A stretch of 10,864 nt of DNA from an uncultured Collinsella sp. (GTDB lineage Bacteria > Actinomycetota > Coriobacteriia > Coriobacteriales > Coriobacteriaceae). The notes below the pieces were generated by a model that searched no databases, was not told where the DNA came from, and saw only the letters and a list, made by a program, of their open reading frames with translations. Positions 1 through 5,585 of the stretch are shown in pieces. Made by a program: the position numbers and the translations under genes. Every line of letters begins with the position of its first letter. The first letter of the stretch is position 1. The DNA lies in the NCBI GenBank assembly GCA_900754275.1, contig CAAECF010000082.1:1-10864 (forward strand), given 5' to 3'.

Positions 1-10
1 AGCTCTTATC

Positions 11-36
11 GCCCCGCCAGGATGGCGATGCGGGGC
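11..36. terminator. Small GC hairpin at the window edge, possible end of an upstream gene
   Basis: A 7-bp inverted repeat (GCCCCGC at 11-17, GCGGGGC at 30-36) encloses a 12-nt loop. No run of T follows on either strand, so it is a weak candidate for an intrinsic terminator of a gene lying left of the window. It could be incidental in GC-rich DNA. Confidence 0.3.
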
Positions 37-46
37 AATTCATATA

Positions 47-76
47 TTCGCAAGAAGGCACCGCAGGCCCTATAGT
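47..76 (+). promoter_or_regulatory. Candidate promoter for the Fis-type regulator gene
   Basis: TTCGCA at 47-52 and TATAGT at 71-76 are separated by 18 bp and match the sigma-70-type consensus at 4/6 and 5/6 positions. Downstream, between the -10 and the start codon, TGAAC at 83-87 and GTTCA at 94-98 form an inverted repeat. TTCAA at 95-99 and TTGAA at 102-106 form a second one sharing the middle arm. This could be an operator, perhaps for autoregulation. The evidence is only sequence similarity. Confidence 0.3.
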
Positions 77-159
77 GTTTGGTGAACATTATCGTTCAAT
101 TTTGAAACACTTGAGATGCCGGGGCCCAGATGGGACCGCGGCTGGAGACGGGGCGAACC

Positions 160-1377
160 ATGGACAGCGATGCCAAGCTGCAGATTCTGATCGAGGCGTT
201 GTCCGCAGCCGGAGTATCGGTGCTGGCAATCGACGAGCGCGGTGGTGTTGTGATCTCGACTATGAGTGACGCTGCGCTCGAGCAGGATATCGCCGCTTTT
301 GTTTCCGAGCGTCTCGCTCGCGTGGGCGATGGAGCGCGCCTGGTGATGGGACGCGAGGGCGTGCGGTTGAGCTTGACGGTGCGACCGACGGCCGAGGAGC
401 ACGGAGCGCTTTGGGTGGTCGTGGCGCATGAGGTGCGCGCCGCCGCGGCGCATGCGGGCATCGAGTGGCTCAATGCCGACGAAGTCGAGGCTCGCTACGA
501 GTCGAGCACGTACGGTATCGTCGAAGACGCGGCGGCGGTCGCTGCCCCCGTACGGGAGAGTTACGCACGCGGGGTGCCCCTTATGCTCGAGGGTGAACTG
601 GGCGCGGGGCAGGATCAGATTGCAAAGCGCCTGTACCTGGATGGACCCTATGCCGATCAGCCCTTTGTGTCCGTTGCGCTCGATGAGCTAACGGATCGCG
701 GCTGGCGCCATCTGCTCAAAAGTTCCGAATCGCCGCTATTCCAAACGGGGCTGACGCTTTGCGTGGGCGGCTGGCATGCCGTTGGGCCCCAGCGCCTGCG
801 CGAGCTCGTGTCCGCAATGGTCGACACGGCGCTCGCAACTCGTTGCCATGTGGTGTTGACGGCAAACGATATGCCGGGCGGCGGCGAAAGCGACCAGGCT
901 GCCTTTGTGACCGAACGTCTGGCCTGCGCCGTGAGCGTGGCGCCGGCGCTTGCCGAGCAGGGCGGCGTGTCGCATAAAATTACGGGCTATTTGAAGTATC
1001 TGGCAGATATGTTTGAAACGGATGCCCCATGGCTGTCCGCCGCTGCGGCAGAGACGCTCGATGCGTACCGTTGGCCCCGCAATTACCTGCAGCTGCGCGA
1101 AGTATCGGAACGACTCTATATATTAGTGGGGGCGGGTACGGTGGAGCGTGCCGTGGCGAAAGAGGTACTTGCCCAGGAGGACGTTATCAAGACCGCGACC
1201 TTTGGTGCCCCGACACTCGAAAGCGATTTGTATATCTTGCGGCCTCTGGTCGATACCGAGCGCGATATCGCGCGGTTGGTCCTGCAGCATCTTCACGGCA
1301 ACCGGACTCGTGCGGCAGAGGTGCTCGGTATAAGTCGCACGACTTTATGGCGCCTGCTGAAGGACAACGACCGCTGA
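160..1377 (+). CDS. Fis-family transcriptional regulator with a degenerate NtrC-like AAA+ domain
   Basis: A 405-residue predicted DNA-binding regulator. Residues about 1-100 form an N-terminal sensory-type region, possibly a diverged PAS fold, and about 125-340 match the layout of the central ATPase domain of NtrC-type activators. The C-terminus (366-401) is a clear Fis-type helix-turn-helix containing NRTRAAEVLGISRTTLWRLL. The ATPase looks dead: the Walker A equivalent is GELGAGQD (145-152) with Gln151 where Lys is expected, the Walker B equivalent reads TLCVGG (199-204) without Asp-Glu, and no GAFTGA sigma-54 loop is present. The sensor II-like WPRNYLQLRE (305-314) survives. It therefore probably acts on ordinary sigma-70 promoters, as TyrR does, rather than on sigma-54. 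I chose ATG160 because GGAG (144-147) and GGGG (150-153) precede it; ATG130 in the same frame is the alternative (415 aa). Its target and ligand are unknown. Confidence 0.85.
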   Translation: MDSDAKLQILIEALSAAGVSVLAIDERGGVVISTMSDAALEQDIAAFVSERLARVGDGARLVMGREGVRLSLTVRPTAEEHGALWVVVAHEVRAAAAHAGIEWLNADEVEARYESSTYGIVEDAAAVAAPVRESYARGVPLMLEGELGAGQDQIAKRLYLDGPYADQPFVSVALDELTDRGWRHLLKSSESPLFQTGLTLCVGGWHAVGPQRLRELVSAMVDTALATRCHVVLTANDMPGGGESDQAAFVTERLACAVSVAPALAEQGGVSHKITGYLKYLADMFETDAPWLSAAAAETLDAYRWPRNYLQLREVSERLYILVGAGTVERAVAKEVLAQEDVIKTATFGAPTLESDLYILRPLVDTERDIARLVLQHLHGNRTRAAEVLGISRTTLWRLLKDNDR

Positions 1378-1387
1378 GCGAGGCGCC

Positions 1388-1416
1388 GTGACCACGAGCG
1401 GCGCGTGTGATACAGT
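1388..1416 (+). promoter_or_regulatory. Candidate extended -10 promoter for the small membrane protein gene
   Basis: GTGACC at 1388-1393 and TACAGT at 1411-1416 are separated by 17 bp, and TGA directly before the -10 gives an extended -10 element. Transcription would begin near 1423, where an 8-bp palindrome CAGTACTG (1423-1430) lies. If correct, the GTG at 1407 is upstream of the transcript and the protein must start at ATG1461. Confidence 0.4.
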
Positions 1417-1460
1417 CCAAAGCAGTACTGTTTCGATTGTGTTACGACGTGCGGGGGAGT

Positions 1461-2036
1461 ATGGCGGAGACTTCAAAAACGAACCGAACAAAACGAAGTG
1501 CGGCGCCGGTCAACCGACGTACGACTTCGCGGACGTGGGGTAAAAGTGCCTCGGGGTTCGACGGCTCGTTCAAGCGCACAAAATATGGCTATCCTTCGGC
1601 AAGCGCTCGCTTGGCCATGCAGGCCGAGTCCTCGTTGCGGGGGCGAAGGCGTGTGGTGGGTTCAAAGCTCAAGCACGATGGCACGCTTGGCTATATTAGC
1701 CGCGGTGCTGCCCGCCGTAGCGGCCTCAATCCTGCAGGCTGGCATCGTTACGTGCCGATCGTGGTCGTTGCCGCGATAATCGTCATCGCGCTCGCGGCGC
1801 TTGGCTATGCAGGTGGCGGCGCGAGTCTGGGCGCGATGCTCAAATCGCCCGAACTTGCGCATGCAGGCATAGAAGTTGTCGAGGGCGCTCAGACCCAGAC
1901 GGGCGTCGTGCCCCAGCGCGGTATCGTTGCGGCAGCCTCCACCATCGCCGACGCTCAAAAGGACGACGGCGAACAGGGCGACGGCGCCGAAACGACTCAA
2001 ACGAACGAAACGACGACAACTCCACCGGCAAGATAA
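1461..2036 (+). CDS. Hypothetical single-span membrane protein
   Basis: A 191-residue protein I do not recognise. Residues 1-96 are strongly basic (Arg/Lys/Ser/Thr-rich, low complexity) and probably cytoplasmic. About 97-117 is one hydrophobic membrane span (YVPIVVVAAIIVIALAALGY), followed by Gly/Ala-rich sequence and an outside tail of about 70 residues ending in an acidic, Thr-rich stretch (ETTQTNETTTTPPAR). The positive-inside rule suggests N-in, C-out. It follows the regulator gene by 83 bp but probably has its own promoter. ATG1461 is preceded by GGGGGAG with only one base between, which is unusually tight; GTG1407 in the same frame would add 18 residues but has no good ribosome site. 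Similar architecture is seen in bacterial cell-envelope or division-associated accessory proteins, but that is not evidence of function. Confidence 0.65.
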   Translation: MAETSKTNRTKRSAAPVNRRTTSRTWGKSASGFDGSFKRTKYGYPSASARLAMQAESSLRGRRRVVGSKLKHDGTLGYISRGAARRSGLNPAGWHRYVPIVVVAAIIVIALAALGYAGGGASLGAMLKSPELAHAGIEVVEGAQTQTGVVPQRGIVAAASTIADAQKDDGEQGDGAETTQTNETTTTPPAR

Positions 2037-2048
2037 GTTGCAAGCGGG

Positions 2049-2072
2049 TCCGCCGTTCGTTAGAACGGCGGA
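2049..2072. terminator. Hairpin between convergent genes, probable bidirectional terminator
   Basis: A perfect 10-bp stem (2049-2058 with 2063-2072; core CCGCCGTTC/GAACGGCGG) closes on the 4-nt loop GTTA. It sits between the stop codons of the membrane protein (2036) and the convergent nitroreductase (2078). Neither strand has a proper T run after it, so termination may be inefficient; position and stem strength are the main support. Confidence 0.6.
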
Positions 2073-2077
2073 ACTAA

Positions 2078-2599
2078 TTACCTAACGTACACCACGTTGT
2101 CGCGGCGGGGTTTGGGCTCGGGTAGCGTGTCTTCGGCATAGCCCAGAATGCAGTGACCGACGCCGCGTAGGCTACCGTCGGCGGGTAGGCCCCAGCTCGC
2201 CAGCAGTTCCAAGCCTTCGGGTGAGTCAAAGACCTCGTGCGCGCGGTGGATCCAACACGAATCGACGCCCAGCGCATAGGCTGCGTTGAGCAGGTTGCCC
2301 ATGGCGAGCGAGCCGTCTTCCAGGTGCGTGGGCACACTGCGGTCGACGAGCACCACCACAACGGTTTTGGCGCCGTAGAAGGGATCTCCCTCGCTGCCCA
2401 TAACTTGGGCGTTGAGCTGCGAGAGGCGCTCGACGGTTGCGGGGTCGGTAACGGCGACGAACGCGACCGGCTGACGTCCCATGCCGCTGGGCGCGTACTG
2501 GCCTGCCTCGATAATGCGTGCGAGCTTTTCTGTCTCGACGGGGCGATCGCTGTAGTTACGGCAGCTGCGGCGATGGATGAGCGCTTCGATGGTCTCCAT
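2078..2599 (-). CDS. Nitroreductase-family FMN-dependent oxidoreductase
   Basis: A 173-residue cytoplasmic flavoprotein of the nitroreductase superfamily, whose members use FMN and NAD(P)H to reduce nitro-aromatics, quinones or related substrates, usually as dimers. The N-terminal RRSCRNYSDRPV (10-21) holds the Arg-Arg-Ser-x-Arg phosphate-binding signature. APSGMGRQP (37-45) is the conserved flavin-binding turn, and DGSLAMGNLLNAAYALGVDS (95-114) is the long helix at the dimer interface. GY (153-154) followed by a basic KPRR is the usual C-terminal flavin contact. The length is at the short end for the family but complete. ATG2599 is preceded by a perfect AGGAGG (2604-2609) four bases away. 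It is monocistronic and divergent from the small protein at 2891. The physiological substrate cannot be read from sequence. Confidence 0.9.
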   Translation of the reverse strand: METIEALIHRRSCRNYSDRPVETEKLARIIEAGQYAPSGMGRQPVAFVAVTDPATVERLSQLNAQVMGSEGDPFYGAKTVVVVLVDRSVPTHLEDGSLAMGNLLNAAYALGVDSCWIHRAHEVFDSPEGLELLASWGLPADGSLRGVGHCILGYAEDTLPEPKPRRDNVVYVR

Positions 2600-2707
2600 G
2601 TGTCCTCCTGACGTTGGTTTCGATGCCTCGTTCTTACCCGCCGAACCAAAACCGTAATCGCGCCGTCGGCCTCAAACAATGCAAGCTACCAAGTGGAAAA
2701 GTTGGTT

Positions 2708-2736
2708 TGCATAAAACTTCAGCCAGAATGTGACAA
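2708..2736 (-). promoter_or_regulatory. Candidate promoter for the nitroreductase gene
   Basis: On the minus strand TTGTCA (2736-2731) and TATGCA (2713-2708) are separated by 17 bp. The -35 is good (5/6) and the -10 weak (3/6). The leader to ATG2599 would be about 100 nt. This is a weak prediction. Confidence 0.3.
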
Positions 2737-2784
2737 ACCGGTGGGATGATTAAACGTTTTATCCCGTCTACCCTGCGGTTTTTT
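2735..2784 (+). promoter_or_regulatory. Nested dyad followed by six T, possible attenuator or operator
   Basis: AAACCG (2735-2740) pairs with CGGTTT (2776-2781), enclosing GGGAT (2743-2747) paired with ATCCC (2761-2765) around a central AAACGTTT palindrome (2752-2759). Six T follow the outer right arm (2779-2784). On the plus strand this resembles a loose terminator in the leader of the small protein gene. It may equally be a regulator-binding dyad between the two divergent promoters. The stem is interrupted, so confidence is low. Confidence 0.3.
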
Positions 2785-2812
2785 ACCACTTGCCTAAATG
2801 ATGCGCGCATAA

Positions 2813-2858
2813 GCTCTGATAAAGGTTTTACTAAAGGGGTACCAACGTTTATCAGCGC
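2813..2858 (+). promoter_or_regulatory. Split inverted repeat upstream of the four-cysteine small protein
   Basis: An 11-nt arm (GCTCTGATAAA, 2813-2823) is matched by its inverted copy at 2848-2858 with one mismatch; the inner 8 bp CTGATAAA/TTTATCAG is perfect. The 24-nt spacer brackets likely promoter or leader sequence. A second, tighter hairpin GCGCCA/TGGCGC lies at about 2857-2871, just before the ribosome site. It could be a repressor operator or an RNA stem; which cannot be decided here. Confidence 0.4.
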
Positions 2859-2890
2859 GCCATGGTGGCGCCGGGCCAGGAGGTAACATC

Positions 2891-3181
2891 ATGTTCCAGG
2901 CTGGAGATGTCGTCGAAACCGACTTCGAAGGATTTCTGAAGCTGCTGCGTTCCAAGACGCGCGCTTTCGTGTCGATCAACGATCACGAGTACTACATCAC
3001 GCATACCGATGGCTATTGGCGTGTTCAGGATTGCGAGGCCCTCAACGATAAGGGCCACTTTACTGACTGCTCCGAGCTGGTCAACACGGTCTGCGAGGTC
3101 GTCGAACTGCCGTGGATCTGTGGCAAGAGCCTGCACGACAGCTTCTCGGGCGCCACGGTCTACGAGGCCGTCGCTGCGTAA
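2891..3181 (+). CDS. Hypothetical 96-residue acidic protein with four cysteines
   Basis: A small, soluble, acidic protein I cannot assign to a named family. It has no signal peptide and no membrane segment. Cysteines are at 48, 60, 68 and 77, irregularly spaced, so this is not an obvious zinc ribbon. The aromatic-rich stretch HEYYITHTDGYWRVQDC (32-48) has the alternating pattern of beta strands, and the second half is helix- and strand-like with Leu/Val spacing. The start is secure: a perfect AGGAGG (2878-2883) lies seven bases before ATG2891. It is a single-gene unit with an elaborate upstream region and one of the strongest terminators in the window, which suggests a well-expressed, real protein. 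It is divergent from the nitroreductase gene, but a shared role is only a guess. Confidence 0.8.
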   Translation: MFQAGDVVETDFEGFLKLLRSKTRAFVSINDHEYYITHTDGYWRVQDCEALNDKGHFTDCSELVNTVCEVVELPWICGKSLHDSFSGATVYEAVAA

Positions 3182-3207
3182 CAGCCAACAATCGATATTT
3201 TCTTGCA

Positions 3208-3243
3208 ACCGCCGGCGCCGCCCCCGCGCCGGCGGTCTTTTTT
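3208..3243 (+). terminator. Strong intrinsic terminator of the small protein gene
   Basis: A perfect 11-bp GC stem (ACCGCCGGCGC at 3208-3218, GCGCCGGCGGT at 3226-3236) with a 7-nt C-rich loop is followed by C and then six T (3238-3243). It lies 26 bp after the stop codon. This also isolates the downstream marR-ABC unit from readthrough. Confidence 0.93.
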
Positions 3244-3285
3244 GTCGATATGTTGTTATGGGTCGCACGTCTTGCACGGCCGCCC

Positions 3286-3314
3286 TTGACGATAGTCAAA
3301 ACTCGGACTAATCT
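3286..3314 (+). promoter_or_regulatory. Likely promoter of the marR-ABC exporter operon
   Basis: TTGACG (3286-3291, 5/6) and TAATCT (3309-3314, 3/6) are 17 bp apart; ACTAAT (3307-3312) is an overlapping alternative -10 with 15-bp spacing. The first 18-bp palindromic box fills the spacer and covers the start of the -10, so a bound repressor would directly block RNA polymerase. Transcription would begin near 3321. Confidence 0.55.
3293..3310 (+). promoter_or_regulatory. MarR box 1, imperfect palindrome in the operon promoter
   Basis: TAGTCAAAACTCGGACTA has inverted 5-bp arms TAGTC/GACTA with an 8-bp centre. It lies between the -35 and -10 elements. Box 2, starting 33 bp downstream, is identical at 17 of 18 positions. 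The size and symmetry fit a MarR dimer site, and the likely binder is the adjacent gene product (inference from context). Confidence 0.7.
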
Positions 3315-3325
3315 GAAACTTCAAT

Positions 3326-3343
3326 TAGTCAAAATTCGGACTA
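3326..3343 (+). promoter_or_regulatory. MarR box 2, near-exact copy directly before the marR start codon
   Basis: TAGTCAAAATTCGGACTA differs from box 1 only at one central base (T3335 against C3302). It ends four bases before ATG3348, downstream of the predicted transcription start, so binding there would act as a roadblock. The flanks make an additional overall dyad: CGATAGTC (3290-3297) mirrors GACTATCG (3339-3346), and GACTAAT (3306-3312) mirrors ATTAGTC (3324-3330). Confidence 0.7.
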
Positions 3344-3347
3344 TCGA

Positions 3348-3860
3348 ATGGTGGGAGAGATGGATAGCGCGGTTACGTCGGTCGATTTTGACCGAATGCT
3401 CAACGGGCCCGACCGTATTTATTCAGAGTTCGCGCGTGCCTGCGGCCTTTCGGATTGCGCCTATTGGATGCTCGTCGATATCAGCACGGCGGACGAAGAC
3501 GTTGCCGTGAGCCAACTCACGAGCGAATGGTTCTATAGCAAGCAGACCATTAACTCGGCAATTAAAACCCTGACGGCGCGAGGGCTCGCGACGCTGGAAT
3601 TTGCCGAAGGCAGCCGTAAGAATAAGGTTGTTTGTTTGACCGATGAGGGCCGGCGGTTCGCCGAGCACTATGCGTTGCCGGCGGTTAAAGCCGAGCAGCG
3701 TGCCTTTGGCGCGCTCGAACCCTGGGAACAGCGTGAGATTATGCGTCTGGTCGGCAAGTTTTCCCATGTGCTCAACGAGGAGTGCGAAGCGTTTAAACAG
3801 CAGATAGCCGCCGAGAGCCAAGTGGAAAAACAAGAAGAGGGGGAGACGTGCGACTCTTAA
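3348..3860 (+). CDS. MarR-family transcriptional regulator
   Basis: A 170-residue winged-helix regulator that most likely represses its own operon and releases DNA when it binds a substrate of the downstream exporter. Numbering from the internal Met (ATG3360), residues 35-50 are the pre-HTH helix and 51-76 the helix-turn-helix with recognition helix SKQTINSAIKTLTARGL (60-76). The wing is LEFAEGSRKNKVVCLTDEGR (79-98), typical MarR spacing. Flanking N- and C-terminal helices would form the dimer interface, and the last 20 residues are a charged tail. Cys33 and Cys92 could allow redox sensing, unproven. ATG3348 has GGA seven bases upstream; ATG3360 (166 aa) has GGGAG only two bases away, so the start is uncertain by four residues. 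The gene overlaps the next by 13 bp, indicating translational coupling. Confidence 0.9.
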   Translation: MVGEMDSAVTSVDFDRMLNGPDRIYSEFARACGLSDCAYWMLVDISTADEDVAVSQLTSEWFYSKQTINSAIKTLTARGLATLEFAEGSRKNKVVCLTDEGRRFAEHYALPAVKAEQRAFGALEPWEQREIMRLVGKFSHVLNEECEAFKQQIAAESQVEKQEEGETCDS

Positions 3861-5584
3861 TGAGGTTTATGAGGCCGTACCGCGGTCTGATCGCGGTGAC
3901 GATGTTTGTGCTGCTGATAGATAACGTCGGCACGCTGTTGGTGCCTACAATGTTGGCGAATATGGTCAATACCGGTATCACGACGGGTGATGTCGACTAC
4001 ATCCTGCGCAACGGCCTGTACATGTTTATCGCGACCGGCATGGCCAGCGGTGGTGCGGTGCTGGGCTGTTATCTTTCGGCCCGCCTGGCGGCCAACGTGG
4101 CCTGCGATATCCGCAACGCCGTGTACGACAAATCGCTCGAGCTGTCCGCCAGCGACTTTGAGCGCTTTGGCACGGGTTCGATGATCACGCGCTCGCTCAA
4201 CGACATCAACGTGATCCAGCAAGCGATCCTGCAGACGATTCAGCTGGTGCTGCCGGTACCGTTCTTGGCCGTGGCGGGCATCATCTTTGCCTGGTTTATC
4301 GATCCTGCCATGGGCACGCTGCTGGGCGTGGTCGTTGCGATCGTGCTGGTGGCGGCGGTCTTTACCGTTGCCAACGCCGCGCCGATCTTTATGCGCCTGC
4401 AGAGCTTTATCGACCGCATGAACGTGGTGCTGCGCGAGAACATCGTGGGCGTGCGCGTCATCCGCGCATTTAACAAGGAGCGCCACGAGGAGCAGCGCCT
4501 GGACGAGGTGTTTAGCGATTACGCGGCCAATGCCATCAAGGTCAACCACCTGTTTGTGGGTCTCGACAGCTCCAGCTTCTTTTTGATGAACATTGCCGAG
4601 GTGGCGGTGCTGTGGGTGGGCGGCAACCGCGTGGGCGTCCATGCCATGCAAATCGGCAGCATCTCGGCCGTGCTGGAGTACGCGATTCTGATCCTGTTCT
4701 TTGTGATGATGGCGCAGATGGTGGTGCTGACGCTTCCGCGCGCCGCGGCGTGCCTCAACCGTGCGCAGCAGGTGCTCGAAATCGAGCCGAGCATCGTGGA
4801 CGGCAAGGCCACGCTGGGCGACGGGGCGCCTGAGTCCGCAGACGGCGCCGACGCGGTGGCCGTGTTCGACCACATGTCGTTCCGTTTTGACGATGCCGAC
4901 GAGGACACCCTGTGCAACCTGAGTTTTGCCTGCCGTCGCGGGCAGACCACCGCGATCGTGGGCTCGACCGGTTCGGGTAAGTCGACGGTGGCAAAGCTCT
5001 TGCTGCGTTTTCACGATGCCACGAAGGGCACCATTCGCCTGGACGGTGTTGACCTGCGCGACCTTTCGCAAGACGAGATTCGCGGGCGCATTGCCTATGT
5101 GCCGCAGAAGGCGTGGCTGTTCTCGGGCACCGTGGCAAGCAATCTGCGCTTTGGCAACGAGGACGCGACCGAGGCTGACATGCTCCATGCGCTCCAGGTT
5201 GCCCAGAGCACCTTTGTACTCGATCAACCGCAGGGGCTCGACACTCCGGTGGCGCAGGGCGGTACGAACTTCTCGGGTGGTCAGCGCCAGCGCCTGGCCA
5301 TTGCTCGCGCGCTCATGAAGCGCGCCGACCTGTATATCTTCGACGACAGTTTTTCGGCCCTGGACTTTAAGACCGATGCGGCACTGCGCCATGCGCTGCA
5401 GGACGAGACGTGCGATGCCGCGGTGCTCATCATCGCCCAGCGCATTTCGACTATTTTGCATGCCGATCAGATCGTGGTGCTCAAGGACGGCGAGGTCGTG
5501 GGCCTGGGCACGCACGACGAGCTCATGGAAACCTGCGAGGTGTACCGCGCTATCGCGGAATCGCAGATGAAGGGAGGTGAGTAG
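3848..5584 (+). CDS. ABC exporter half-transporter, degenerate-site subunit of a heterodimer
   Basis: A 578-residue half-transporter in the inner membrane: six membrane spans (about 13-33, 54-76, 130-150, 154-176, 240-262, 272-296), then a nucleotide-binding domain from about 335. Walker A is GSTGSGKS (372-379), Q-loop Gln420, signature FSGGQ (475-479), Walker B LYIFDD (495-500). The catalytic Glu is replaced by Asp500 and the switch His by Gln531 (IIAQRIST). These two substitutions mark the non-hydrolytic site subunit in TM287/288- and LmrCD-type exporters, so this protein should pair with the next gene's product. Substrates of that class are drugs, lipids or peptides; which one applies here is unknown. 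GTG3848 follows GAGGGGGAG (3837-3845); ATG3860, overlapping the marR stop as TAATG, would remove four residues. Confidence 0.95.
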   Translation: MRLLMRFMRPYRGLIAVTMFVLLIDNVGTLLVPTMLANMVNTGITTGDVDYILRNGLYMFIATGMASGGAVLGCYLSARLAANVACDIRNAVYDKSLELSASDFERFGTGSMITRSLNDINVIQQAILQTIQLVLPVPFLAVAGIIFAWFIDPAMGTLLGVVVAIVLVAAVFTVANAAPIFMRLQSFIDRMNVVLRENIVGVRVIRAFNKERHEEQRLDEVFSDYAANAIKVNHLFVGLDSSSFFLMNIAEVAVLWVGGNRVGVHAMQIGSISAVLEYAILILFFVMMAQMVVLTLPRAAACLNRAQQVLEIEPSIVDGKATLGDGAPESADGADAVAVFDHMSFRFDDADEDTLCNLSFACRRGQTTAIVGSTGSGKSTVAKLLLRFHDATKGTIRLDGVDLRDLSQDEIRGRIAYVPQKAWLFSGTVASNLRFGNEDATEADMLHALQVAQSTFVLDQPQGLDTPVAQGGTNFSGGQRQRLAIARALMKRADLYIFDDSFSALDFKTDAALRHALQDETCDAAVLIIAQRISTILHADQIVVLKDGEVVGLGTHDELMETCEVYRAIAESQMKGGE

Positions 5585-5585
5585 C

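Noticed and set aside
2074..2679. 201-residue minus-strand frame over the nitroreductase gene
   Set aside because: Alternative frame of the real flavoprotein; lacks its Shine-Dalgarno and motifs.
2690..2792. Distant inverted pair CAAGTGG (2690-2696) and CCACTTG (2786-2792)
   Set aside because: Only 7 bp, 89 bp apart; expected by chance in a region of this size.
2794..2979. 61-residue minus-strand frame before the small orphan gene
   Set aside because: Mostly antisense to the start and control region of the gene at 2891; no ribosome site.
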